A DNA stretch of 62,469 nt from contig NZ_JBMERR010000026.1 of NCBI RefSeq assembly GCF_048820915.1, forward strand, positions 1 through 62,469, read 5' to 3'. Within the stretch, counting starts at the first letter, position 1. Each line of letters opens with the position of its first letter. The notes under the pieces are model-generated. The model saw only the letters and a program-made list of their open reading frames with translations, was not told the DNA's origin and ran no database searches. The stretch comes from Cribrihabitans_A pelagius. GTDB lineage: Bacteria > Pseudomonadota > Alphaproteobacteria > Rhodobacterales > Rhodobacteraceae. This document shows, in pieces, positions 24,674 to 33,123 of the stretch. The translations under genes were made by a program, and so were the position numbers.

Positions 24674-25630
24674 ATGCGTAAAATGAACACCTGGGCACGC
24701 GGCCTGGACAAGAAATTCAAAACAGAAGGCCATGCCCCGCATGATGCGGCAACGCGTCTTACAACGGGTGATTACATCAAGCTGGGGCACACTCCCAAGT
24801 TCAAGCTCTCGCCGGACATGGCGTTCTACATGATTGGCTCCTGTTTTGCCCGGGAAATCGAAAAAGCCTTTCAGAGGGAGAACAAGCAGGTCCTGTCGCA
24901 AATCGGAGAACTGCCCGCCGCCTGCGACGAACAGCTCAATGGCGACAATTCCTCGATCATGACCAAGTTCACCACCCATTCCATGCTGGTGGAACTGGAG
25001 CAGTGCCTGAACGATAAGGAACTGCCCGGCAAAGGGCTGATCGAAGCCACCCCGGGCCAGTACTTCAATCCCCAGCTGCACCGCCTGCGCACCCTTGGCC
25101 ACAGCGATGCCCTCGCCGTCTCCGAAATCGTCCGCAAATGCGTAAAGCGGATTCAGGATGCGGATGTGGTCTTTCTCACGCTGGGCCTGACGGAAGTCTG
25201 GTGGGACACCGAGCTGGACATTCCCATGAATGTCGCCCCCATTCACTGGAAGTTCGCGCGGGAAACCAACCGCTTCCGCTTTGTCAGCACGGATTTTGCC
25301 GAAAACCTGAAATCGGTCAGGAAACTGATCGAGCTGATCCGCGAAAAAAGCCGCAAGGACGTCAAGATCATCCTTACGGTCTCCCCGGTGCCGCTGAACC
25401 GCACCTTCACCGATCAGGACATCATAGTTGCCAATAGCTACTCGAAATCCACCCTGCGCACCGTGGCCCATGAGGTTCAGGCGCAGTATGATTTTGTCGA
25501 CTACTTCCCGAGCTACGAATTGGTGACCAACAGCCCGCAGGATAAAGCCTGGCGCCATGACATCCGCCATGTGCAGTCCGACATGGTGCGGGCCGTTATT
25601 TCCACCTTCATCGAAACCTACATGGACTGA
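24674..25630 (+). CDS. GSCFA-domain protein (SGNH-like hydrolase/acyltransferase)
   Basis: 318 residues, ATG 24674 with AGGAA upstream. FYMIGSCFAREIEKAFQREN near residue 53 is the defining GSCFA motif, with Ser as the presumed nucleophile; VFLTLGLTEVWWDTE and ILTVSPVPLNRTF are the other conserved blocks, and RHDIRHVQSDMVR near the end supplies a likely catalytic Asp/His. GSCFA proteins are related to SGNH esterases and occur in polysaccharide loci, where they may add or remove acyl groups. A 122-bp gap separates it from the previous gene, so it may have its own promoter. Its base use is less GC-rich than most neighbours. Last gene of the long operon. Confidence 0.83.
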   Translation: MRKMNTWARGLDKKFKTEGHAPHDAATRLTTGDYIKLGHTPKFKLSPDMAFYMIGSCFAREIEKAFQRENKQVLSQIGELPAACDEQLNGDNSSIMTKFTTHSMLVELEQCLNDKELPGKGLIEATPGQYFNPQLHRLRTLGHSDALAVSEIVRKCVKRIQDADVVFLTLGLTEVWWDTELDIPMNVAPIHWKFARETNRFRFVSTDFAENLKSVRKLIELIREKSRKDVKIILTVSPVPLNRTFTDQDIIVANSYSKSTLRTVAHEVQAQYDFVDYFPSYELVTNSPQDKAWRHDIRHVQSDMVRAVISTFIETYMD

Positions 25631-25636
25631 GTGGCC

Positions 25637-25657
25637 CGGGGCGCAGAACACGCCCCG
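25637..25657. terminator. Hairpin between convergent genes
   Basis: Inverted repeat CGGGGCG / CGCCCCG with a 7-base loop, between the GSCFA gene (plus) and glf (minus). No clear T-run on either side, so it is a candidate bidirectional terminator rather than a certain one. Confidence 0.4.
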
Positions 25658-25695
25658 CGGCCATCCTCAGCCGTCTTCGGGAAGGTCTGTAACCG

Positions 25696-26859
25696 TCACA
25701 GCGGCGGAGTGAAGAACGCCGGGATCGTCTCCCCCTTCTCCGCCGCCTGCAAAAACCCGCGCGCGGTGTCCAGCGCCTCGCGGATGGTCACATCCATGTC
25801 GAGATAGCGGTAGGTCGCCAGCCGGCCCACGAAGGTGACGCCGCGGGTCTCTTCCGCGCGCTTGACGTAATCGGCCAGCAGCGCCTTCTCCTTCACCTGG
25901 CGGATCGGGTAGTAGGGGATGTCGCCCGGTTCCGCCAGGCGGGAGAACTCGCGGTACAAGACCGATCCCTCGTGGCTTTCCCAGGGGCTGAAATGCTTGT
26001 GCTCGGTGATCCGGGTATAGGGCACCTCTTCCTCGCCGTAGTTCATCACCGCGCAGCCCTGGTAGTCGCCCTGGTGGGTGAAACGCTCGAAATCCAGCGT
26101 CCGGTAGCCGAGCCGGCCCAGCTCATAGCCGAAATAGCCGTCCAGCGGCCCGGAATAGAACACGTGGTCGTACCCTGCGCCCATACCGGCGGTGAATTCG
26201 GTCTCCAGCTTTACGGTGATGCCCGGATGATCAAGGATCTTTTCGATCATCGCGGTATAGCCGTTCTCCGGCATGCCCTGGTATGTGTGGAAGAAGTAGT
26301 TGTCGTCGTAGTTGAACCTGACCGGCAGCCGCTTCAGGATCGAGGCCGGCAGCTCGGAGGGGTGCATGCCCCATTGCTTGATCGTGTAGCCTTTGAAGAA
26401 GGCCTCGTAGAGGTCGCGGCCGACAAAGCGCAGCGCCTGCTCCTCGAAGGTCTCAGGCGTCTCGATCGAGGTATCGGCCTGTTCCTGCGTGATGAAATCA
26501 TGCGCCTCTTCGGGGCGCAGGGTCTTGCGGAAGAACTGGTTGATAGTGTGCAGGTTCACCGGCAGCGAGAATACCTCCCGCTCGCCCGTGAGCCCGCGGG
26601 TGGTGGATTTCACCCGGTTCTTGTAGGGCTTGAAGGTCTCGAATCGGTTCACGTAGTCCCAGACCCCGGCGTCGTCGGTGTGGAAGATGTGCGGCCCGTA
26701 GACATGCACCATCACGCCGGTCTCCGCGTCGCGCTCGGTATGGCAGTTGCCGCCGGTATGGGGGCGGCTGTCCACCACGGTAACCTGATGCCCGGCTTCC
26801 GCCAGGTGCCGGCCAATGACGGCGCCGGAAAGCCCCGCGCCCACGCATAGAAAATTCAT
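25696..26859 (-). CDS. glf: UDP-galactopyranose mutase
   Basis: 387 residues, normal for bacterial UGM. MNFLCVGAGLSGAVIGRHLA is the FAD-binding motif; VHVYGPHIFHTDD, GYTIKQWGMHPSELP and FYSGPLDGYFGYELGRLGYR match the substrate and flavin contacts of the family. The enzyme converts UDP-galactopyranose to UDP-galactofuranose, the donor for GlfT-type transferases, three of which (15595, 33124, 38556) are encoded nearby. Its start overlaps the stop of the upstream gene by 4 bp (ATGA), so it is co-translated with the sulfotransferase-like gene at 26856-28034. Confidence 0.95.
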   Translation of the reverse strand: MNFLCVGAGLSGAVIGRHLAEAGHQVTVVDSRPHTGGNCHTERDAETGVMVHVYGPHIFHTDDAGVWDYVNRFETFKPYKNRVKSTTRGLTGEREVFSLPVNLHTINQFFRKTLRPEEAHDFITQEQADTSIETPETFEEQALRFVGRDLYEAFFKGYTIKQWGMHPSELPASILKRLPVRFNYDDNYFFHTYQGMPENGYTAMIEKILDHPGITVKLETEFTAGMGAGYDHVFYSGPLDGYFGYELGRLGYRTLDFERFTHQGDYQGCAVMNYGEEEVPYTRITEHKHFSPWESHEGSVLYREFSRLAEPGDIPYYPIRQVKEKALLADYVKRAEETRGVTFVGRLATYRYLDMDVTIREALDTARGFLQAAEKGETIPAFFTPPL

Positions 26860-28034
26860 GTGGTCACCTTATTGTCTTCGGTTTGCGCCTCGCCCATGAG
26901 CCCCGCGAGGCGGCTGAGCTGCGCCCATACATCATCGATCCGCGCCTTCTGCCGGCGGCCGGCAGCGGCCTTGCCGTAGGTGGCGCCCGGCGCCTTGCGG
27001 AACCGGTAGTCATTGCGCCAGGCCTTGGCGTCTTCCAGCAGCGGCGGCACCAGCGCCGCGGCCGCCTCCCGCATCTCCGCCCGCTGCGCGGCGGTGAAAT
27101 ATGCCTCCGCGTCCAGAGACTGCGGCTTTGGCAGCGCGGCCTCCACAGCCCCGTCCAGCGCGTCAGCCATGAGGGGCTTGCCAAAAAAGGCGCCGTCCAG
27201 AGCCCGCGCATCCTCAAGAAAGCGCGTGCGGATGACCCCGGCGCTTGCCCGGTCAAGCCGCAGCTTGCTGCGGGGGCGGTCCGCGGGCTGCGCCTCCAGC
27301 GCCCGTCCCAGGGCGCCGCCCAAGGCCAGCCGCAGGGGTTTGGGCACCTCCCGGCGCATCCAGGCCTCCTGGATCACCCGCATGGCAGCGATCTCTTCCA
27401 CCGACAGGGAGGCATTGGCCGCCGCGGGCGCATCCTGCAGCGCAAAAGGCGCCCCCTCGAGGATCTGTTGAAAGAAGTCTGCGACCGCATCCCCGCGGTG
27501 CAGTTCCGCGGGCACAAACGGGCGCAGGGTAAAGCGGCTGCCAAAGGCGCGCTCCCAGCGCGAAAATCTCGCAGTATACTCCAGAAAGTTGCGCCGCGAG
27601 ACCTTTGCCGCGAACTCCGGCAGCGTGCCCAGGCTGCCGCCGGTCTTGACCCGGGTGCCATAGGCGGAAATCACCCAGGCCGCATGCGGCCGCACATAGG
27701 CCAGGACGCGCGCCCCCGCGGCGTGCTCCGGCAGGTGCGTCTGCAAGCAGCGCTGCAGCAGCTGCGGGGGCACCTTGGCAAAGAATTCGGCCGAGATCAC
27801 GCCAAGGTCCGCCTCTTCCCGGCACGCCCATTCCCGTTTCTGCTGGAACAGCTTCCGGCGCCGCTCCGGCCTGCCGTCCTTCAACAGGGTATTGGCCAGT
27901 CCGGATGCATTGAGTTCCTGCTGCGGGGCGATGCTGACATGATCGCAGCGCCACGCCCGGTCAAACAGGGCGCGCTGGATCGAAGAAGTCCCGTTCTTGG
28001 GATCCCCGATGTGAAAAATGAGAGATTTGATCAT
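26856..28034 (-). CDS. Sulfotransferase-fold protein, paralogue of the gene at 30772
   Basis: 392 residues. SLIFHIGDPKNGTSSIQRAL (residues 4-23) is a phosphosulfate-binding P-loop, and LAYVRPHAAWVISAYGTRVK near residue 129 the 3'-phosphate-binding strand/Ser helix. The remainder aligns by eye along its length with the protein at 30772-31962: same VISAEFFA/VISTEFLA, SYVRPHA, GTLPEFA/GTLPEFC and FVPAELHRGDAVADFF blocks. Probably transfers sulfate to the polysaccharide. It is the middle gene of a minus-strand trio (rhamnosyltransferase-like, this gene, glf). Annotators may leave it as hypothetical; the fold assignment rests on the two motifs. Confidence 0.65.
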   Translation of the reverse strand: MIKSLIFHIGDPKNGTSSIQRALFDRAWRCDHVSIAPQQELNASGLANTLLKDGRPERRRKLFQQKREWACREEADLGVISAEFFAKVPPQLLQRCLQTHLPEHAAGARVLAYVRPHAAWVISAYGTRVKTGGSLGTLPEFAAKVSRRNFLEYTARFSRWERAFGSRFTLRPFVPAELHRGDAVADFFQQILEGAPFALQDAPAAANASLSVEEIAAMRVIQEAWMRREVPKPLRLALGGALGRALEAQPADRPRSKLRLDRASAGVIRTRFLEDARALDGAFFGKPLMADALDGAVEAALPKPQSLDAEAYFTAAQRAEMREAAAALVPPLLEDAKAWRNDYRFRKAPGATYGKAAAGRRQKARIDDVWAQLSRLAGLMGEAQTEDNKVTT

Positions 28035-28076
28035 GGTGCCAGCCGCTCCCGTTTGCCGCCCGCGGATATAATTGTG

Positions 28077-28991
28077 TCAGCTCCGCTGGCTGAAGGTCTT
28101 GCCCTCCAGCGCGCCCTCCGGCGCCAGCAGCAGGTCCGCATCCAGATCGAAGCGGCGGCGCAGGACCTGCCGGGCCCGGGCGGGGTCCAGCACCTGGCCG
28201 CGGTTCAGGTTGGAGATGCCGCCGTCGTTGTCGCCGTGCACCGAGCGCACATACATGATCCGCGAGGGATCCATGAAACAGGGGTAGAACATCGCCGCGT
28301 CCCGGTGCCCCTTCAGATAGTGATGGCCGATGTCTTCGCGCGGGCTGACAATGGTGTAGCCCATCGACAGCGGCACCCGGTCGCAGATGTCGATCAGCTG
28401 CGAGCCGCCCTTGCCGTCGTTCTTCCAGTAGACCCCGCGGGTGGCGCTCAGCACCGTGGGCTTCTGGATCATCCCTGCCTTGATCAGCCGCCGCGCGCGG
28501 CGGCGCAGGCTGGCGACAAAATCCACGGCCAGCGCATCGTCGTCATCCAGCCGGAACAGGCTGACATGTTCGGCCTGAGGGTCGATGACCTGCTCGAAGG
28601 CGCGCCGCACCGCGTCGGCCAGCGGCATCTGGGGCAGCGCCACGATGCGCACCCCGGGCACCCCCGAAACGATCTGCTCCAGGCGCTGGCGGTGTTCCGG
28701 CGGCATCCGCGCGGACACCAGGTAGACCACCGAAAAATCCCGGTCGCCCTGCGCCTGCAGCGAATGCGCGTTCAACAGCTCCAGCATGCGGAAGCGGAAG
28801 GCAATCCGGGGCTCCTCGAACAAGGCGCGCAGCAGCTGCGCCTCGTCCGGATGGTCCCGCGCCGCCTGGAACCGGTCGGACGCCGCATAGGAGAAGGGAA
28901 CGATCCCGATAATCTGGTTCTTCAAAACTGTGCGATCCTGCGTCAAGGGAGTACCTGCCGCATCCTTGCTACCTGCCCCTCCCGGGTGCAT
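28077..28991 (-). CDS. Putative rhamnosyltransferase-type glycosyltransferase
   Basis: About 304 residues from ATG 28991; a TTG at 28925 just before KNQIIGIVPFSYAASDRFQ is an alternative, as homologues of the Rhamno_transf family begin close to an IIGxxRFSY motif. VSLFRLDDDDALAVDFVASL gives the DxD-type metal site of a GT-A fold; DKGGSQ-like and YPCFMDPSRIMYVRSVHGDND segments are typical of this family. It probably adds a deoxyhexose such as rhamnose (the rml operon is at 58.9-62.3 kb) to the polysaccharide. It is the first gene of the minus-strand trio ending with glf, divergent from the sulfotransferase operon. Confidence 0.65.
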   Translation of the reverse strand: MHPGGAGSKDAAGTPLTQDRTVLKNQIIGIVPFSYAASDRFQAARDHPDEAQLLRALFEEPRIAFRFRMLELLNAHSLQAQGDRDFSVVYLVSARMPPEHRQRLEQIVSGVPGVRIVALPQMPLADAVRRAFEQVIDPQAEHVSLFRLDDDDALAVDFVASLRRRARRLIKAGMIQKPTVLSATRGVYWKNDGKGGSQLIDICDRVPLSMGYTIVSPREDIGHHYLKGHRDAAMFYPCFMDPSRIMYVRSVHGDNDGGISNLNRGQVLDPARARQVLRRRFDLDADLLLAPEGALEGKTFSQRS

Positions 28992-29146
28992 CAAGAGCAA
29001 TATCCCGGGCAGTGTTGCCGCGGCGCTATAGGCCGCCGCGGCGGCGCCCAACAACCTGCTGGAGCGGCGGCGCACAAGCCGCTATGAGAGAACCGGGCGG
29101 CAGGCCGCGCCCCAACCGATGACAGGGCACCGACAGCAGGGCACCG

Positions 29147-30079
29147 ATGAAGAAATCAGCATATTCCCCTCAAGCGGCGGCGGCAGAAGCCCAGGAAACC
29201 GCCCGCACGATCCACCGCCAGCTGCAGGACGGGCAGTTCAGCCAGGCGCGCAAAACGCTGGAAACTCTCGGAAAATCCAGCCTCCAGGTGAAGCGCCGCC
29301 GGGTCCGGGCCCGGCCGGGCGAAGCGGTGCGGCTCAAACGCCCGGTCTTCATCTGCGGCTTGCACCGCAGCGGCACGACGCTGCTGCATGACTATCTCTG
29401 CGCCCATTACAGCGTCAGCTGCTTTCAATCCGTCAAAGTGCCGGAAAACGAAGGCCAGTTCCTGCAGGATGTCTACATGGCCGAGCGCCCGTTCGGCGGG
29501 CCGGGCGCGTTTGCCCTTTATCCGCAAATGCAGTTTGCCCCGCTGAAAAAACCCGCGCGGGCGCGCAAGACCGCCAGCCGGCTGCTGGCGCAATGGGACA
29601 GCTGGGCCAGCGGGGACTCGCCGGTGCTGCTGGAGAAATCGCCGCCCAATATCGTGCGCATCCCCTATTTCCGCAGCCTGTTTCCAGAGGCCCGCTTCAT
29701 CGTCTGGACCCGGGATCCCCGGGCCGTCACCCTGTCCACCCGCAAGTGGCACAAGCTGCCGGTCGCGCAGCTCATGGCGCATTGGAACACCGCCTATATG
29801 AAGGCCTTCCAGGATCTTGGCGAGGATTGCATCCTGGCCCGCTACGAAGACTTCTGCGAAGACCCGGCCGGCACGGCAGAGCGGATCGCCGCCTTCTGCG
29901 GTCTTGAAAAACGCGCCGCCCCGCTGCCGGTGGCAGAGCGTTTCAGCGAAGTGAAGAATTCCAACGCCAAATACATTGCCGGGTTCCCCGGGAGCTACCG
30001 GACGCGCAACCTGGTCCGGGCCTGGGAATATTTCGGCTACTCCCTCTCCAACGACACCGGGACCGCCTCCAATGACTGA
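29147..30079 (+). CDS. PAPS-dependent sulfotransferase (Sulfotransfer_3 type)
   Basis: 310 residues. PVFICGLHRSGTTLLHDYLC near residue 66 is the 5'-phosphosulfate loop; FIVWTRDPRAVTLSTRKWHK near 184 is the 3'-phosphate-binding motif, with Arg and Ser in place; LLEKSPPNIVRIPYFRSLFP is the usual connecting block (EKTPxN). A short helical N-terminus (residues 8-45) precedes the fold and may be a tetratricopeptide-like remnant. First gene of a four-gene plus-strand operon made wholly of sulfotransferase-fold proteins; it overlaps the next gene by 8 bp. Confidence 0.85.
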   Translation: MKKSAYSPQAAAAEAQETARTIHRQLQDGQFSQARKTLETLGKSSLQVKRRRVRARPGEAVRLKRPVFICGLHRSGTTLLHDYLCAHYSVSCFQSVKVPENEGQFLQDVYMAERPFGGPGAFALYPQMQFAPLKKPARARKTASRLLAQWDSWASGDSPVLLEKSPPNIVRIPYFRSLFPEARFIVWTRDPRAVTLSTRKWHKLPVAQLMAHWNTAYMKAFQDLGEDCILARYEDFCEDPAGTAERIAAFCGLEKRAAPLPVAERFSEVKNSNAKYIAGFPGSYRTRNLVRAWEYFGYSLSNDTGTASND

Positions 30080-30758
30080 CGCCGCAGCGCCGCAAGACCG
30101 CCCCATCGCCGTGCAGATCGGCTTCAACAAATGCGCCACCCTGTCGCTGACCCGGCTGTTCAACCGCAGCGGCGTCAACGCGCTGCATTGCAACTGGTCC
30201 AAGGGCAAGGGGCGGAAGGAAAAGCCGCCCTACCAGGCCAGGATCCACCGCAATCTGAAAGCCGGCAGGCCCGCCTTCACCGGGCTTGACCGGTTCTCCG
30301 GCTTCTTCGACCTGGAACTGATCCGCGCCAAGCGCCATTACGAGAACTTCAAGCAGTTCCAGGCCATTGCCGAGGCCTACCCGAAGGCGAAATTCATCCT
30401 CAACACCCGCGGCAAGGCCAAGTGGCTGCGCAGCCGCGCCCGGCATACGAACGGGCTCTACCTGTCCAAGCACATGGCGCTCCACAACGAGAGCGAAGAG
30501 CAGGTGTTTGCCCGCTGGGCGCGGGATTTCGACACCCACCACGCCAATGTCCGGGCCTATTTCGCGGACAAGCCCGGGCGTTTGCTGGAGTTCGACATCA
30601 CCGCCGATCCCATTGCCAAGCTCACCGGTTTCTTCGCCCCGGACTTCACGCTCGACCCGGCGCATTGGGGGCATGCCCACAAGACCAGCGACAAAAGCTG
30701 GGCCCAGCAGGACGAGGACCGCTGGAGCAGCTTCGATTTCGCCCGCTTCGGCAGCTGA
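30072..30758 (+). CDS. Sulfotransferase-fold protein
   Basis: 228 residues; the ATG at 30072 lies inside the end of the preceding gene. VQIGFNKCATLSLTRLFNRS (residues 14-33) is a variant phosphosulfate loop (K-C-A-T-x-S), and KFILNTRGKAKWLRSRARH near residue 107 a variant of the 3'-phosphate site lacking the usual Asp after Arg. GHAHKTSDKSW near the end is also typical. The protein is short and the motifs diverge, so activity should be treated as probable rather than sure. Confidence 0.65.
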   Translation: MTDAAAPQDRPIAVQIGFNKCATLSLTRLFNRSGVNALHCNWSKGKGRKEKPPYQARIHRNLKAGRPAFTGLDRFSGFFDLELIRAKRHYENFKQFQAIAEAYPKAKFILNTRGKAKWLRSRARHTNGLYLSKHMALHNESEEQVFARWARDFDTHHANVRAYFADKPGRLLEFDITADPIAKLTGFFAPDFTLDPAHWGHAHKTSDKSWAQQDEDRWSSFDFARFGS

Positions 30759-30771
30759 TGCGGAGGCGCCG

Positions 30772-31962
30772 GTGATACAGGACCTGCTCATCCACACCGG
30801 AGACCCCAAGACCGGCACCAGCTCGATCCAAGCGGTGCTGAACGCCGGGGCCTGGCGCTGCGGCACGGCGCGGCTGGTGCCGCAGCAGCATCTCAACAAT
30901 GCGCCGCTTGCCAATGCGCTGCGGCAGACCGCCGGGGCTGATTTTGTGCAGGCGCAGTTCGGCGGCCTCAGGGACTGGTTCAGTGCCAGCGAGGGCGGCA
31001 CCGGCGTGATCTCCACCGAATTCCTCGCCCGGCGCAGCCCGCACCGCCTGCAGAAGGTGCTGGAGACCTATTTCCCCGGCCTGCCCGTGCGCACGATCTC
31101 TTATGTGCGCCCGCATGCCTCGCGCGCCGTTTCCGCCTATGGCCAGCGGCTGAAGACCGGCAGCTTCGACGGCACGCTGCCGGAGTTCTGCCGCTTCATC
31201 ACCACCGTGCCCACGCTTTATTATGCCAGGCGGTTCCCGGCCTGGCGCGCGGTCTTCGGCAGCGGCATGATCCTGCGGCCCTTTGTGCGCAGCGCGCTGC
31301 GCGATGGCGATGCGGTGTCCGATTTCTTCTATCACGCCCTTGGCACCGGCGGTTTCGAGCTGCTGCCCCTGGAGACGGTCAACGAAGCGCTCTCGGTGGC
31401 GGAGCTGGCGGGGCTGCGCCTGGTCCAGCAGACACTGCGCGGGCAGGAGCTGGCGGACCACCACAGGCTGGCCGTCGGCGGCGCGCTGCAGCGCAAGCTG
31501 TCCGCTGCGCCCGGGCGCAGCGGCGAAAAACCCGCGCTCGACCAGGCCAGCGCCAGCCACCTTCTGGAGGCGTTCCGGGAAGACGCCAGGGCCCTGGACA
31601 GCCAGTTCTTCGGCCAGCCCGTGCTGGAAGAAGAACTGCTGCGCAGCCACCGCACCGCCTCCCCGGCGGCGCAGGATTTCTCTCCCGAAGCCCACTTCCT
31701 TCCCCGCCAGAGAACCGGGCTGGAGAACGCGGTCACCGGCATTGCCGCCCTGATCCGGAAAATGCCCAAAGCCTGGCGCCAGGAATACCAGGTTTCGGTT
31801 TCTCAACGCGATCCCGAAGATATCGAGAACCGCTCCCCGGCGCACAGCCAGAACGCAAAAGCGGTCTGGGAGCTTCTGGATGAAATCACCGCCATCCTGG
31901 CGCAGCCGAAAGCCGCCCGGAACGGGAAATTTCCTTTGGCGCTTCCGGAAAAAAACAGCTAG
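30772..31962 (+). CDS. Sulfotransferase-fold protein, paralogue of the gene at 26856
   Basis: 396 residues from a GTG at 30772, chosen because GGAGG sits 6 bases upstream and the phosphosulfate loop (LLIHTGDPKTGTSSIQ) starts immediately. RTISYVRPHASRAVSAYGQR near residue 105 is the second PAPS motif. The match to the minus-strand protein at 26856-28034 covers both ends, indicating duplication. Third gene of the sulfotransferase operon, 13 bp after its neighbour. Likely modifies the same polymer at another position. Confidence 0.65.
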   Translation: MIQDLLIHTGDPKTGTSSIQAVLNAGAWRCGTARLVPQQHLNNAPLANALRQTAGADFVQAQFGGLRDWFSASEGGTGVISTEFLARRSPHRLQKVLETYFPGLPVRTISYVRPHASRAVSAYGQRLKTGSFDGTLPEFCRFITTVPTLYYARRFPAWRAVFGSGMILRPFVRSALRDGDAVSDFFYHALGTGGFELLPLETVNEALSVAELAGLRLVQQTLRGQELADHHRLAVGGALQRKLSAAPGRSGEKPALDQASASHLLEAFREDARALDSQFFGQPVLEEELLRSHRTASPAAQDFSPEAHFLPRQRTGLENAVTGIAALIRKMPKAWRQEYQVSVSQRDPEDIENRSPAHSQNAKAVWELLDEITAILAQPKAARNGKFPLALPEKNS

Positions 31963-31982
31963 TCCATCCCCCAATATACACA

Positions 31983-33047
31983 ATGCCCCTTCGAGGCCGC
32001 AGAACATCACAGGTACCCAGGTTGAAACGCACACTGATCCTTCATATCGGCGCCCACCGGACCGCGACCTCTGCCCTGCAGGAATATCTTCATGCCAATT
32101 TCGGGCAGCTTCAGGAAGAAGGCTTCCTCTACCCGTTCAAGGTCCGCCGCCACCTGAAGCTGATCAACAGCCTGTTCAGCGGCGAGCGCAGCCCGGCCGA
32201 CGTGGCCCGGACCCTCACCGAGCGGGCCGGCAAGCGGCCGCATCCGATCCACACGGTGATCCTCAGCGACGAGGACATCTGCATGCGCCGCGACCTCTCC
32301 GTGCTGGCGGCGTTCCGCGAGTGGTTCGACGTCAAACTGGTCTTCACCCTGCGCCGCCAGGACAGCTGGCTGGAAAGCTGGTTCTTCCAGAACATCAAAT
32401 GGCAATGGAACAAGAAGCTGAGCCATTGCACCTTCGATGACTTCATCGCGATGCGCGAGGATTTCCACTGGATCCACTACGACCGCTACCTGCGCCATCT
32501 GGAAACGCTGTTCGGCCAGGACAACATCATCCTGAACGTGCATGAGCGCGGCCAGATGAAGGGCGGCCCGATCGAAACCTTCTGCGACAGCATCGGCCTG
32601 ACCGCCCGGGAGGGCTTCCGGGCCCCGGCCCATATCAACGAAAGCTTCTCGCCCGCGATCTCGGAATTCATGCGCTGCCTGCCGCTGGACGAGGCCCCCA
32701 CCGGCTACCGCGGGGTGCTGACCCAGGCCTGCGCCGAAATCGACAAGGCCCTGAACGGCGGCGGCAAGAAACAGTCCGAGCGGCTGATGCCGCCCAAGCA
32801 GCGCGCCGCGGTGATGGCGGAGTATGCCGCGGGCAACCGCGCCGTCGCGCAGCGCTATTTCGGCCGCGAGGCGCTGTTCTTCGACCCGCTGCCCGGCGCC
32901 GATGCGCCGCTGGCGCGGATGCAGCTGCCCGCCGACAGCTACGCGCTGATGCGCGACCTTGTCACCCCGCTGATGCAGGCGGTGATTGCCCATCAGGCGG
33001 CTGAAAGGGCGGAACGGAAAGCCGAACAAGCCGAAAAGAAAGAATAG
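31983..33047 (+). CDS. Sulfotransferase-fold protein
   Basis: 354 residues from ATG 31983. A TTG at 32022 (LKRTLILHIGAHRTATSALQ) is an alternative start that places the phosphosulfate loop close to the N-terminus, as in its neighbours. VKLVFTLRRQDSWLESWFFQ near residue 118 is the 3'-phosphate-type motif (R-x-x-x-x-x-x-S). The C-terminus ends in a charged repeat AERAERKAEQAEKKE. Last gene of the four-gene sulfotransferase operon; it converges on the GlfT2-like gene 76 bp away. Confidence 0.6.
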   Translation: MPLRGRRTSQVPRLKRTLILHIGAHRTATSALQEYLHANFGQLQEEGFLYPFKVRRHLKLINSLFSGERSPADVARTLTERAGKRPHPIHTVILSDEDICMRRDLSVLAAFREWFDVKLVFTLRRQDSWLESWFFQNIKWQWNKKLSHCTFDDFIAMREDFHWIHYDRYLRHLETLFGQDNIILNVHERGQMKGGPIETFCDSIGLTAREGFRAPAHINESFSPAISEFMRCLPLDEAPTGYRGVLTQACAEIDKALNGGGKKQSERLMPPKQRAAVMAEYAAGNRAVAQRYFGREALFFDPLPGADAPLARMQLPADSYALMRDLVTPLMQAVIAHQAAERAERKAEQAEKKE

Positions 33048-33102
33048 GCCCGCACGCCCCGGGCCCGGCCCCTGCGGCCGGCGCCCGGGTCTGCAAACGC
33101 GG

Positions 33103-33121
33103 CCCGGCCGGAAGGGCCGGG
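33103..33121. terminator. Hairpin between convergent genes
   Basis: CCCGGCC, five-base loop, GGCCGGG, just past the stop of the minus-strand GlfT2-like gene and 55 bp past the sulfotransferase stop. Strong GC stem without a T-run; possible shared terminator. Confidence 0.35.
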
Positions 33122-33123
33122 GC

